A stretch of DNA of 64,000 nt from Thalassospira profundimaris WP0211. Its GTDB lineage: Bacteria; Pseudomonadota; Alphaproteobacteria; Rhodospirillales; Thalassospiraceae. The notes beneath the pieces were generated by a model. That model was not told where the DNA came from. It did no database searches and was given only the letters and a program-made list of their open reading frames with translations. The position numbers were made by a program, and so were the translations under genes. Below are positions 56,288 through 64,000 of this stretch, piece by piece. Location of the stretch: positions 248,001-312,000 of the forward strand of contig NZ_AMRN01000005.1 of NCBI RefSeq assembly GCF_000300275.1. The letters are read 5' to 3'. Every line of letters begins with the position of its first letter. The stretch's first letter is position 1.

Positions 56288-56333
56288 CCCCATCACTCGC
56301 CCCAGTGTGAAAAGGTCAGACAGAAATAGCTGG
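56288..56333 (+). repeat. Direct repeat copy 2 of tRNA-His 3' end (attachment-site-like scar)
   Basis: Contains CCCATCACTCGCCCCA, then GTGTGAAAAGGTCAG, CAGAAAT and CTGG. The terminator stem is degraded compared with copy 1 (AGCTGGGACTTT). It fits the displaced original end of tRNA-His after an integration event into the gene. Confidence 0.7.
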
Positions 56334-56356
56334 GACTTTCGCGTTTCTGATCTGGA

Positions 56357-56917
56357 TTAATCCAATTTGATCTTTGAGCCATATTTCTCTAGTTCGGTCT
56401 GAAGTTGAAGGGCATTGATAATTCCTAACTCCAAGGCATCGGCCAGTACTTTCCTATGAATTTGGGTGTCTTGCTCTGAAATTGAGATCGGAGTGCTGAT
56501 GTTGACCTTAAAAACCTCCATTCTGCTGTAGGCTTGAATGATCTTAAGTGGCAGGTCATCGGTGACTTCAGGCAACATCCTGTCTAGATAACCGATTAAT
56601 TCTCGATCTATTATCGAAGGCTGTTTTTGGCCGTTTTTTAACGCAATGAGCTCATTTTGCATTAGCCGAATAAGAGGGGAAAGGGACGCTCTAGAAAACT
56701 CGTAGAACTTGAACGTCGCGATTTTTACTCTTTGTTGCCTTTCCCACCGTGCAGCCAACAAGGCGCACGCTCCGCCAGCTAAGCCAAGGAAACCAGCAAA
56801 AATTGTAGACCAGTTAATTTCCTCAAATCTTTGGCCGTAGAGCGCCCCTGTTAGAAAGGAGAAAAATAGGAGGCCGGTTAGTGCGACTAGGTTTGCAATT
56901 GGCTTTAGTGATTCCAA
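56357..56917 (-). CDS. AT-rich membrane protein of unknown function
   Basis: 186 aa. Two N-terminal transmembrane helices (LVALTGLLFFSFLTGALYG and WSTIFAGFLGLAGGACALLAA), then a helical, charged cytoplasmic domain of about 125 residues (RWERQQRVK, ...). AT-rich compared with the neighbouring pyrC, indicating horizontal origin. It lies just beyond the second tRNA-His repeat. Not recognised. Confidence 0.65.
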   Translation of the reverse strand: MESLKPIANLVALTGLLFFSFLTGALYGQRFEEINWSTIFAGFLGLAGGACALLAARWERQQRVKIATFKFYEFSRASLSPLIRLMQNELIALKNGQKQPSIIDRELIGYLDRMLPEVTDDLPLKIIQAYSRMEVFKVNISTPISISEQDTQIHRKVLADALELGIINALQLQTELEKYGSKIKLD

Positions 56918-57103
56918 TTAGGCCCTCCAGTATTTGTTGGTTTTTGATTGAGATTGTGTCCGGTGAATCAATCATAGAGGGTTGTTAGGTGGTCGGGAAA
57001 GTTTCAATGAGCAATTCCTTTAACATTCCCAATTCCGCGCCAATCTGCTAGGTAACGCTCCATATTTCCCAAACGGATTCATTGCTTGCCAGGAGATCGC
57101 CGC

Positions 57104-58147
57104 ATGTCGACCAATCGCATTACCCTTCGCCGTCCTGATGACTGGCATTTGCATTTGCGCGATGGCGAGATGCTGAAAGGTGTGATTGGCGAGACGTCCG
57201 AACATTTTGCCCGTGCGATCATCATGCCCAATCTGGTACCGCCGGTGGTCAAGACCGCCGATGCGGTGGCCTATCGCGACCGGATTACGGCGGCCATCCC
57301 GTCGGGCCACGATTTCACGCCGCTGATGACGCTTTATCTGACCGAGGGCAGCAATCCCGATGATATCGAGGAAGGCTACAAGGCCGGTGTGATCACCGCA
57401 CTCAAGCTTTATCCGGCAGGGGCGACCACCAACTCTGACAGCGGTGTGCGCAATTTCGATAATGCCATGCCAGCGCTGGAGCGTATGGCAGAGCTTGGCA
57501 TTCCGCTGTGTGTGCACGGCGAAGTGACCGATCCCGATATTGATATCTTTGACCGTGAAGCGGTGTTTATCGACCGGGTTCTGGATCCGCTGCGCAAGCG
57601 GTTGCCGGAGCTGCGCGTTGTGATGGAGCACATCACGACCGAAGACGGTGTCGAGTATGTCAAAGCCAATGACAAGAATTTGGGGGCGACGATCACAACG
57701 CACCACTTGATCATTAACCGCAATGCCATTCTGGTCGGCGGCATTCATCCGCATATGTATTGCCTGCCGGTGGCCAAGCGTGAAAAGCATCGTTTGGCGC
57801 TGCGTGCAGCCGCCACATCGGGTGATGTGCGTTTCTTCCTGGGCACGGATTCAGCGCCGCATACTGACGAGCGCAAGGAAAGCCCGTGTGGCTGTGCCGG
57901 GATCTTTACCGCCAACAACACCGTGCAGCTTCTGGCCCACGTGTTTGAGGAAGAAGGGGCGCTGGACAAGCTCGAAGGCTTTGCGTCGATACATGGTCCG
58001 CAATATTACGGCCTGCCGATCAATGGCGATCAGATCACGCTGGAAAAACGGGCGGAGCCGGCCAAGTTCGCCGAGAAGATCGAAACCGGCGAAGGCCCGG
58101 TCACGGTGTTTAATCCGGGCTTTGATGTGTTCTGGCATTACGCCTAA
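57104..58147 (+). CDS. pyrC: Dihydroorotase, class II
   Basis: 347 aa from ATG 57104, AGGAG nine bases upstream; an ATG at 57086 adds six. E. coli PyrC has 348. Zinc ligands in [10 protein letters not shown], carboxylated lysine in [21 protein letters not shown] and GTDSAPH. Cyclises carbamoyl-aspartate to dihydroorotate in pyrimidine synthesis. Monocistronic here. Confidence 0.96.
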   Translation: MSTNRITLRRPDDWHLHLRDGEMLKGVIGETSEHFARAIIMPNLVPPVVKTADAVAYRDRITAAIPSGHDFTPLMTLYLTEGSNPDDIEEGYKAGVITALKLYPAGATTNSDSGVRNFDNAMPALERMAELGIPLCVHGEVTDPDIDIFDREAVFIDRVLDPLRKRLPELRVVMEHITTEDGVEYVKANDKNLGATITTHHLIINRNAILVGGIHPHMYCLPVAKREKHRLALRAAATSGDVRFFLGTDSAPHTDERKESPCGCAGIFTANNTVQLLAHVFEEEGALDKLEGFASIHGPQYYGLPINGDQITLEKRAEPAKFAEKIETGEGPVTVFNPGFDVFWHYA

Positions 58148-58167
58148 GCGCAAACGCACGACAAAAC

Positions 58168-58197
58168 AAAAGCGGCTCCATCTGGGCCGCTTTTTTT
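58168..58197 (+). terminator. Terminator of pyrC
   Basis: AAAAGCGGC / GCCGCTTTT stem with nine-base loop and a seven-T run. Confidence 0.8.
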
Positions 58198-58207
58198 GTT
58201 GGGCTGT

Positions 58208-58313
58208 CGTCATTCCAAACGGCGCGCAGCGATGGTCCGGAATCTTTATGTCGTGGCCGATAATGGATTCCCGTACCCGCTTTCGCGGGCACAGGCTCTG
58301 TGCGGGAATGACG
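58208..58313. repeat. Intergenic inverted-repeat element of about 106 bases
   Basis: Ends CGTCATTCC and GGAATGACG with an internal hairpin CCCGC-TTTC-GCGGG and TGGATTCCCG. This architecture is like the widespread palindromic intergenic repeats of proteobacteria. No coding potential; a copy number in the genome would tell if it is a family. Confidence 0.55.
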
Positions 58314-58331
58314 GGGGAGGTGGTTCGGATG

Positions 58332-59213
58332 CTAACCGCTCAGATCCACTTTGCCCGGCGCAGCATTCAGGCCAAGGGTCATGCGATAGCTTTCTGCCGC
58401 CGCACTGGCCTGTGAGGCGATCATTGCCGAGATGTTCTTTGATGCGCCCTTGGCGACGTTGAAATCAGCCGCCGAACTTCCGGGCACCGATGCCGCGCGC
58501 GATATCGCGGCCTGATTGGCGATGGCTGCCGCACCATCAAGCCCCTGAATGGGGCGGATGCTTACTTTGCCGCCGGTGGCATAAAGCCGCCCGTCGGGGC
58601 CTGCGGTATAGCTATAGCTGATCATGCCGGCATTGGCACCGGCAAGGGTTTGGTGGCTTTCTTCCTCTGTCCGGACAATCGCATCGCGGGCACTGAGTTC
58701 ACGAACGATCTCGCGTTCCGACGCGGTCAGAAGGGCCGGGTTTGAGGTGGGCTGGCGCGCGTTTTCCGGGGTGGCTTCGCGTTCTTCCTGCTGGCGCTGT
58801 GTCGGGCTTTGGGTATTCGCATCGTCCGGTGCAGCACCATGAATATCGCGCGGATCAAGCTGTTGGATGATCGTAACCACCGAGGCCGCACTATTGACCG
58901 GTGCGGATTGCGCAGGCGCAGGTGACGGTGGCGGTGCCGGTTGGCGCTCGCCCGTGCTGGAGGATTGCGACGGGGTTGGTTGCTCTGTCCGTGCCGAGGG
59001 TTCGTTTGCCGGGGCTTGTGTGGCGGCGATGGTGCTCGAAAGCGGGACAAGCGCAACGGCGGCTGGCAATGTTTGCGGCGCAGACGCAGCTGTTCCGCCC
59101 GACCCGTTGGTCGGCGGTTGGCTCCCGGAGCCGAGCAGGGCGCGTGTGGCAATAATCTGGCCAAGTTGCCCGCCACTGCCGGGGATAACCTGTATTGCAC
59201 CTGCCTGTATCAT
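58332..59213 (-). CDS. SprA-family putative metalloprotease-like protein with altered HExxH
   Basis: 293 aa. N-terminal 150 residues are low-complexity, rich in Ala/Pro/Ser/Gln. The C-terminal domain resembles SprA-related proteins (REIVRELSARDAIVR, then ISYSYTAGPDGRLYATGGKVSI). Where the family usually has HExxH in R-A-H-E-x-A-H, this protein reads RTEEESH: the first His is Glu, so zinc protease activity is doubtful. No signal peptide. Function unknown. Confidence 0.65.
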   Translation of the reverse strand: MIQAGAIQVIPGSGGQLGQIIATRALLGSGSQPPTNGSGGTAASAPQTLPAAVALVPLSSTIAATQAPANEPSARTEQPTPSQSSSTGERQPAPPPSPAPAQSAPVNSAASVVTIIQQLDPRDIHGAAPDDANTQSPTQRQQEEREATPENARQPTSNPALLTASEREIVRELSARDAIVRTEEESHQTLAGANAGMISYSYTAGPDGRLYATGGKVSIRPIQGLDGAAAIANQAAISRAASVPGSSAADFNVAKGASKNISAMIASQASAAAESYRMTLGLNAAPGKVDLSG

Positions 59214-59343
59214 GACGTCCAGTATAACCCAACTTGGGGTTAAATGTATATAAGCCGATCAAGGAGATGACCGGGCGTGATGAGAGTGATCACGCCGGTT
59301 TGATGCGCCGGTTTTGCCCGCAGCGGGTAAGGTGGGATCAAAT

Positions 59344-60225
59344 ATGTCGAAATCTGGTTTGGTGATCATGCGTGCGTTGAGTGTTGCCCTGTCCTTTTTG
59401 CTGATTGCTGTCGCGGTTGTTGTGTCGGTGCGCCCCGTGCACGCTGCGCCGGATGCCGATTTATGGCCGGATTGGCAGGCCCATGATCCGAGCAGTACGG
59501 TCGAGATTGACCATGGCGATTGGCAGGCGGTACTGGATCGATACGTGACCCAACATGCGCCCGGTGTGACCAGCTTTGATTATGCGGCCGCCAGCCGTGA
59601 TGGCGGGGCGGGGATGGTCGCGGGCTATGTCGATGCCATGACCAAGGTCAGTGTCAATGCGCTTAACCGTGATCAACAATTTGCCTATTGGGTGAACCTG
59701 TATAATGCGCTGACCGTCAAGGTGGTTCTCGATCATTATCCGGTCGACAGTATACGCGATATCGATATTTCGCCGGGGCTGTTCTCATCGTTGCTGTCAT
59801 CTGGCCCATGGGGCAAGAAACTGATCACAGTCGAGGGCAGGACGCTTAGCCTTGATGATATCGAACACCGCATCCTGCGCCCGATCTGGCGCGATGCGCG
59901 TATTCATTATGTGGTCAATTGTGCGTCGATCGGTTGCCCGGCATTGGCACCGGAGGCCTTTGACGCGGATAAGCTTGAAGCGCAGCTTGATCAGGCGGCG
60001 CGTGAATTCATCAACCATCCGCGCGCGGTGCGCATCAACGCCGATGGCGGGTTTGTGCTTTCAAGCCTGTATGACTGGTATAGGGATGATTTCGGGAAAA
60101 GTGATGCGGCATTCATCGCGCATCTGAGAAAATTCGCCGGGCCGGAGCTGACGAAAGCTCTGGGCGATATCACGGAACTTGATATCGCCGACTATGAATA
60201 TGACTGGGCGCTGAACACCCGATAG
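59344..60225 (+). CDS. DUF547 family exported protein
   Basis: 293 aa from ATG 59344. Signal peptide or anchor (SVALSFLLIAVAVVVSV) ending VHAAP. DUF547 motifs: FAYWVNLYNALTVKVVLDHYP, HYVVNCASIGCPAL and LSSLYDWYRDDFG, with the conserved Cys of NCASIGC. Periplasmic protein of unknown reaction; the family has a transglutaminase/papain-like fold as far as I recall. Confidence 0.85.
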   Translation: MSKSGLVIMRALSVALSFLLIAVAVVVSVRPVHAAPDADLWPDWQAHDPSSTVEIDHGDWQAVLDRYVTQHAPGVTSFDYAAASRDGGAGMVAGYVDAMTKVSVNALNRDQQFAYWVNLYNALTVKVVLDHYPVDSIRDIDISPGLFSSLLSSGPWGKKLITVEGRTLSLDDIEHRILRPIWRDARIHYVVNCASIGCPALAPEAFDADKLEAQLDQAAREFINHPRAVRINADGGFVLSSLYDWYRDDFGKSDAAFIAHLRKFAGPELTKALGDITELDIADYEYDWALNTR

Positions 60226-60249
60226 CATCTGCCAAGGTGGGCAGGTGCA

Positions 60250-60468
60250 TTACGCCGCCGTGTTGTGTAGCCCTGGTTTAACCGGATTGGTCGTTGCCCA
60301 TGCGTCGGCATGTGCGTCCTCGACCGGATTTTCCGGCCGATTCTGATTTACCTGCTCGATCGTGTGACGAACATCACTGGCAGAGACGCCATCATAGCGC
60401 ATTAATGTCTGAACGATCGGGTCGGCAAGCATGTCTTCGACCGTCAATTCCTGATCAACATAACTCAT
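60250..60468 (-). CDS. Small protein of unknown function
   Basis: 72 aa from ATG 60468 (a second ATG is one codon upstream; the longer frame to 60531 has an AT-rich start). MSYVDQELTVEDMLADPIV begins a short helical region, followed by RHTIEQVNQNRPENPVEDAHAD. No signal or membrane helix. Convergent with the DUF547 gene. Probably real but not recognised. Confidence 0.55.
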   Translation of the reverse strand: MSYVDQELTVEDMLADPIVQTLMRYDGVSASDVRHTIEQVNQNRPENPVEDAHADAWATTNPVKPGLHNTAA

Positions 60469-60776
60469 CATCTCATATCCCGATTTTTTTGTTATGCGTA
60501 ATGTAATGCAATTGCAATTCATTCGCAACAACTATTCTATGTCGATGGTGACTTTTTTTCATTTTTATCTCTGAAACGCTTTGATCTGCCTTAAGGCAGG
60601 GCATCTATGCGAGAATTTCGCAATCTGCGTTCAGCGGCCTGCAGCGTGCTGTTATTGGGGCAAAATCTGTGAAAAGGTATTTCCTTGATTAAAAAGCGTA
60701 TGGGTCTTAACGCTTGATCTGGTCTGTTCGTCATCGCGATAAGGCCCAATAAGTATGGCAAAAATGGGCTGATAAA

Positions 60777-61748
60777 ATGAAACGTCCGGGAATTCGTGAA
60801 TACGGCTTGCTGTTGCTGCTGGCCTTGATGTGGGGAAGTTCGTTCACCTTCATCAAAATCGGCGTGCATGCCTATTCGCCGCTGGTGGTGGCCTGTGGTC
60901 GTTTGTCCTTTGCCGCCCTTGTTCTGTGGTGTTTCGCAGCTATTCGTAAATCCGAACTGCCCAAGGGGCGGGGAGCCTGGATTTCGACCTTTATGGTGGC
61001 CCTGATTGGCAATGCCATTCCGTTCTTTCTAATCAGTTTTGGTGAAACACAGGTCGATGCCGGATTGGCCGCGATCCTGATGTCGACTGTGCCACTGACA
61101 ACGGTGGTGCTGGCGCATTTCTTTACCCATGATGAAAAGCTTTCGACCGGTAAGGTCGTCGGGGTGATTTTGGGAACGATTGGCGTGATTGTGCTGGTTG
61201 GCCCGGAAACACTTTCCGGGCTGGGGGGCGAGTTCCTGTTCCAGTTGGCCATTCTGGTTGCAGCAATCGGTTATGCGATCTCATCGCTTGTGGCGCGCAA
61301 TCTGCGTGATCAGCCGCGCATCGGATCGACGGCCGTGATCCTGACATTTGCCGCCTTGATGCTGATGCCCTTTACCCTGATTATCGATCAGCCCTGGACG
61401 ATGGATTGGGACCCTGAAGGCGCACTTGCCATCATGTATCTCGGCATGTTTCCGACCGGCATTGCCATGTTCCTGATTTTGCAACTGATCGCGGTGGCCG
61501 GGGCCAGCTTCCTTGTGTTTAACAATTATCTGGTGCCAGCCGTTGGTGTGGTGATCAGCTTTATCGTGCTGGGCGAAGTGCCCGAGCCAAATGCATTGAT
61601 TGCCCTGGCGGTCATTCTGGGCGGGATTGCCGCATCACAGATGCGTTTTGGCCGCAAACAAAAGGATGTTCAGCGGCCGGTTTTGAAGTCTGATCCGATG
61701 ACACCGGTGATGGAAGTTCCCAAAGCCGACAAATCGGGCGGGAAGTGA
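60777..61748 (+). CDS. DMT-superfamily (EamA) transporter
   Basis: 323 aa. Ten hydrophobic segments in two EamA repeats: the first with LMWGSSFTFIKIGVHAYSPL, the second with IGYAISSLVARNLRDQPRIG. Inner membrane exporter, substrate unknown. The gap 60532..60776 has a small palindrome CTGCCTTAAGGCAG (60587..60600) and no gene. Upstream of gyrA on the same strand but separated by 203 bases. Confidence 0.85.
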   Translation: MKRPGIREYGLLLLLALMWGSSFTFIKIGVHAYSPLVVACGRLSFAALVLWCFAAIRKSELPKGRGAWISTFMVALIGNAIPFFLISFGETQVDAGLAAILMSTVPLTTVVLAHFFTHDEKLSTGKVVGVILGTIGVIVLVGPETLSGLGGEFLFQLAILVAAIGYAISSLVARNLRDQPRIGSTAVILTFAALMLMPFTLIIDQPWTMDWDPEGALAIMYLGMFPTGIAMFLILQLIAVAGASFLVFNNYLVPAVGVVISFIVLGEVPEPNALIALAVILGGIAASQMRFGRKQKDVQRPVLKSDPMTPVMEVPKADKSGGK

Positions 61749-61951
61749 CGGTTTTTTGTGCCGGAAAAACCCCGAATTTTCGCGAAATTTCGAACTTTAT
61801 TGCCCAACCTTGCGCGATAGGATTTGTCAATATTGTTTGTGCGGGACAAACCTGATACTTTCCGCCTTTCTGGTCCGGCATGTACCTTCAAATAGGTGTA
61901 TGTCACGCCGATTGAATCATTTCTGATCAAGCGTTTAAGAGGTCACGGCCT

Positions 61952-64000
61952 TTGTCCACCAAAGAGACCAATCCCGAGAACCGCGATATCTTCCCGGTTT
62001 CCATCGAACAAGAAATGCGCCGCAGCTACCTCGATTACGCGATGAGCGTGATCGTCAGCCGCGCACTGCCTGACGTCCGAGACGGTTTGAAGCCGGTACA
62101 TCGTCGTATTCTGTACGCCATGCACGAGAACGGGTTTGAATATAACAAGCCGTTCCGCAAATCGGCCCGTGTGGTCGGGGACGTGATGGGTAAATATCAC
62201 CCGCACGGCGACAGCGCGATTTACGATGCCATGGTCCGTATGGCGCAGAATTTCTCCATGCGCCTGCAACTGATTGACGGGCAGGGCAACTTCGGGTCCA
62301 TGGATGGCGACAAGGCCGCTGCCATGCGTTACACCGAGGCCCGCATGGCCAAGGCCGCGCACTTCCTTCTGGATGATATCGACAAGGATACGATTGATTT
62401 CCGCGATAACTATGACGAAACCACCAAGGAACCGTCAGTTATCCCGGCCCGTTTCCCAAACATGCTGGTCAATGGTGCCGGTGGTATTGCGGTTGGTATG
62501 GCAACCAACATTCCGCCGCACAACCTGGGCGAAGTCATTGATGGCTGCATGGCCTATGTCGATGATCCCAATATTTCCGTCGAAGGTCTGATGGAATTTG
62601 TCCATGGTCCGGATTTCCCGACCGGTGGCCTTATTCTTGGTCGTTCGGGCATCCATTCGGCATTCAAGACCGGTCGTGGTTCTGTCGTCATGCGGGCACG
62701 TACCCATGTCGAGGAAATCCGTGCCAACCGCGAAGCCATCATCGTGACCGAAGTTCCCTATCAGGTGAACAAGGCGACCCTGATGGAAAAGATCGCCGAA
62801 CTGGTCCGCGACAAGAAGCTTGAAGGCATTTCCGATCTGCGTGACGAGTCTGACCGTTCGGGCGTTCGCATGGTGATCGAGCTTAAGCGTGATGCCAATG
62901 CCGATGTCGTCCTGAACCAGCTGTTCCGCTTTACAGCGCTTCAGACCTCGTTTGGTGTCAACATGCTGGCACTGAACCGTGGCAAGCCGGAACTGATGAA
63001 CCTGAAGGAAATCATTCAGGCCTTCGTCGAATTCCGCGAAGAAGTCATTACCCGTCGTACCATCCACCTTCTGAAAAAGGCGCGTGATCGTGCCCATGTC
63101 GTCGTGGGTCTGGGTATTGCGGTATCGAATATCGACGAAGTCATCAAACTGATCCGTAATGCAGCCGATCCGACTGTTGCGCGTGAACAGCTGATGGAAC
63201 GTGATTGGGCGGCGGGCGATATTGTTCCGCTGATCGAACTGATTGCCGATCCGAACCAGGTTGGTTCAACTGATGGCATGTATCGCCTGTCCGAAGCACA
63301 GGCACGTGCAATCCTTGAGCTGCGTCTGCATCGCCTGACCGGTCTCGAACGCGACAAGATCGCGGGCGAATTGACCGAGTTGGGTGAGAAGATCAAGGAC
63401 TTCCTTGATATCCTTGCCTCGCGTGAGCGCAAGCTGACGATCCTCAAGGATGAACTGACCGAAATGCGTAATGAATTCGCCGACCCGCGTCGTAGCGAAA
63501 TTCAGGAAGCAGAGTTCGAACATGACATCGAAGACCTGATTGCCCGTGAAGACATGGTCGTGACCGTGTCGCATAGCGGTTATATCCAGCGTGTTCCGCT
63601 GTCGACCTATCGCGCACAGCGTCGCGGTGGTAAAGGCCGTTCGGGCATGGCAACCCGCGAGGAAGATTTCGTTTCCAAGCTGTTTGTTGCCAATACCCAC
63701 ACCCCGGTTCTGTTCTTCAGCTCCGAGGGGATGGTCTATAAGATGAAGGTCTGGCGCCTGCCGATGGGTACGCCGCAATCACGCGGCAAGGCGCTTGTGA
63801 ACCTGTTGCCGCTGTCAGAAGGCGAATATATCACCACGGTCCTGCCGCTTCCCGATGAGGAAGAATGGCCGAACCTGCATGTGATGTTTGCCACCTCGAC
63901 CGGTAACGTCCGCCGTAACAGCCTTGCCGATTTCGTGAATGTGAAATCAAACGGCAAGATCGCCATGAAGCTTGAAGAAGAACGTGGTGACAAGCTGATC
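61952..64000 (+). CDS. gyrA: DNA gyrase subunit A, 5' part (runs off window)
   Basis: 683 codons visible, all open, so the C-terminal end is outside the window. TTG start with AGAGGT eight bases upstream and no nearer ATG in frame. [32 protein letters not shown] (quinolone-resistance region with Ser and Asp in the susceptible forms), AMRYTEARM (catalytic Tyr) and the [14 protein letters not shown] beta-pinwheel start at about 540 are seen. Introduces negative supercoils with GyrB. Confidence 0.97.
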   Translation, partial: MSTKETNPENRDIFPVSIEQEMRRSYLDYAMSVIVSRALPDVRDGLKPVHRRILYAMHENGFEYNKPFRKSARVVGDVMGKYHPHGDSAIYDAMVRMAQNFSMRLQLIDGQGNFGSMDGDKAAAMRYTEARMAKAAHFLLDDIDKDTIDFRDNYDETTKEPSVIPARFPNMLVNGAGGIAVGMATNIPPHNLGEVIDGCMAYVDDPNISVEGLMEFVHGPDFPTGGLILGRSGIHSAFKTGRGSVVMRARTHVEEIRANREAIIVTEVPYQVNKATLMEKIAELVRDKKLEGISDLRDESDRSGVRMVIELKRDANADVVLNQLFRFTALQTSFGVNMLALNRGKPELMNLKEIIQAFVEFREEVITRRTIHLLKKARDRAHVVVGLGIAVSNIDEVIKLIRNAADPTVAREQLMERDWAAGDIVPLIELIADPNQVGSTDGMYRLSEAQARAILELRLHRLTGLERDKIAGELTELGEKIKDFLDILASRERKLTILKDELTEMRNEFADPRRSEIQEAEFEHDIEDLIAREDMVVTVSHSGYIQRVPLSTYRAQRRGGKGRSGMATREEDFVSKLFVANTHTPVLFFSSEGMVYKMKVWRLPMGTPQSRGKALVNLLPLSEGEYITTVLPLPDEEEWPNLHVMFATSTGNVRRNSLADFVNVKSNGKIAMKLEEERGDKLI

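Overview
The window reads as a chromosomal segment of a marine alphaproteobacterium of the Rhodospirillales. Protein sequences, the isc operon layout with cysE, and the mix of TRAP, Liv and DMT transporters resemble Thalassospira. The genus is an inference from remembered protein sequences and was not checked by a search. Most of the window is ordinary moderately GC-rich core DNA. Two short stretches, about 12.9-15.7 kb and 56.2-57.0 kb, are visibly AT-richer and carry genes I cannot place.

Layout. 0-2 kb: the first 10 codons of tyrS (minus), anmK and an alpha/beta hydrolase. 2.1-10.3 kb: one long Fe-S cluster assembly operon, cysE-iscR-cysteine desulfurase paralog-iscS-iscU-iscA-hscB-hscA-fdx-iscX, with a sigma70 promoter covered by an IscR-type site. 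10.4-12.4 kb: tenA-like gene and mnmA. 12.57 kb: tRNA-Met, followed by a variable region holding a possible small inverted-repeat element, an AT-rich orphan gene, a GNAT-like gene and a truncated AraC gene. 16-20 kb: two DMT exporters and a dicarboxylate/amino-acid:cation symporter. 20-25.2 kb: a complete branched-chain amino-acid ABC operon (livK-G-F-H-M, minus). 25.4-29.4 kb: LysR, a small ORF with an Old Yellow Enzyme oxidoreductase, a small lipoprotein candidate and an AraC regulator. 29.6-33.3 kb: a TRAP transporter operon ending in its GntR regulator. 33.3-35 kb: a divergent NmrA-like SDR/TetR pair with a double palindromic operator. 35-46.3 kb: EAL protein, AraC, DMT, TPR-sulfotransferase, adenosine deaminase family enzyme, two hydrolases, YhfA/OsmC, a small protein and a PAS-GGDEF protein. 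46.4-48.2 kb: glnB-glnA behind a sigma54-like promoter. 48.6-52.3 kb: aminotransferase, rhodanese/LysR pair and a Gfo/Idh/MocA oxidoreductase. 52.6-57 kb: tRNA-His, a TPR/O-GlcNAc-transferase-like protein and a Tat-exported serine hydrolase, bounded on the far side by a second copy of the tRNA-His 3' end. 57-64 kb: pyrC, a SprA-like protein, a DUF547 protein, a small ORF, a DMT exporter and the 5' two-thirds or more of gyrA, which runs off the right edge.

The most useful observations are regulatory or structural. An IscR type-1 site lies across the isc promoter. A TetR operator core recurs in front of the distant OYE gene, which suggests a two-locus electrophile/redox regulon. The tRNA-His 3' end is duplicated around a 3.6-kb insert with no integrase left. 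I also note a SprA-like protein whose HExxH motif has lost its first histidine and an AT-rich orphan gene beside tRNA-Met. I did not find a convincing, wholly new multi-gene system. No CRISPR array, prophage, transposase or rRNA gene is visible.
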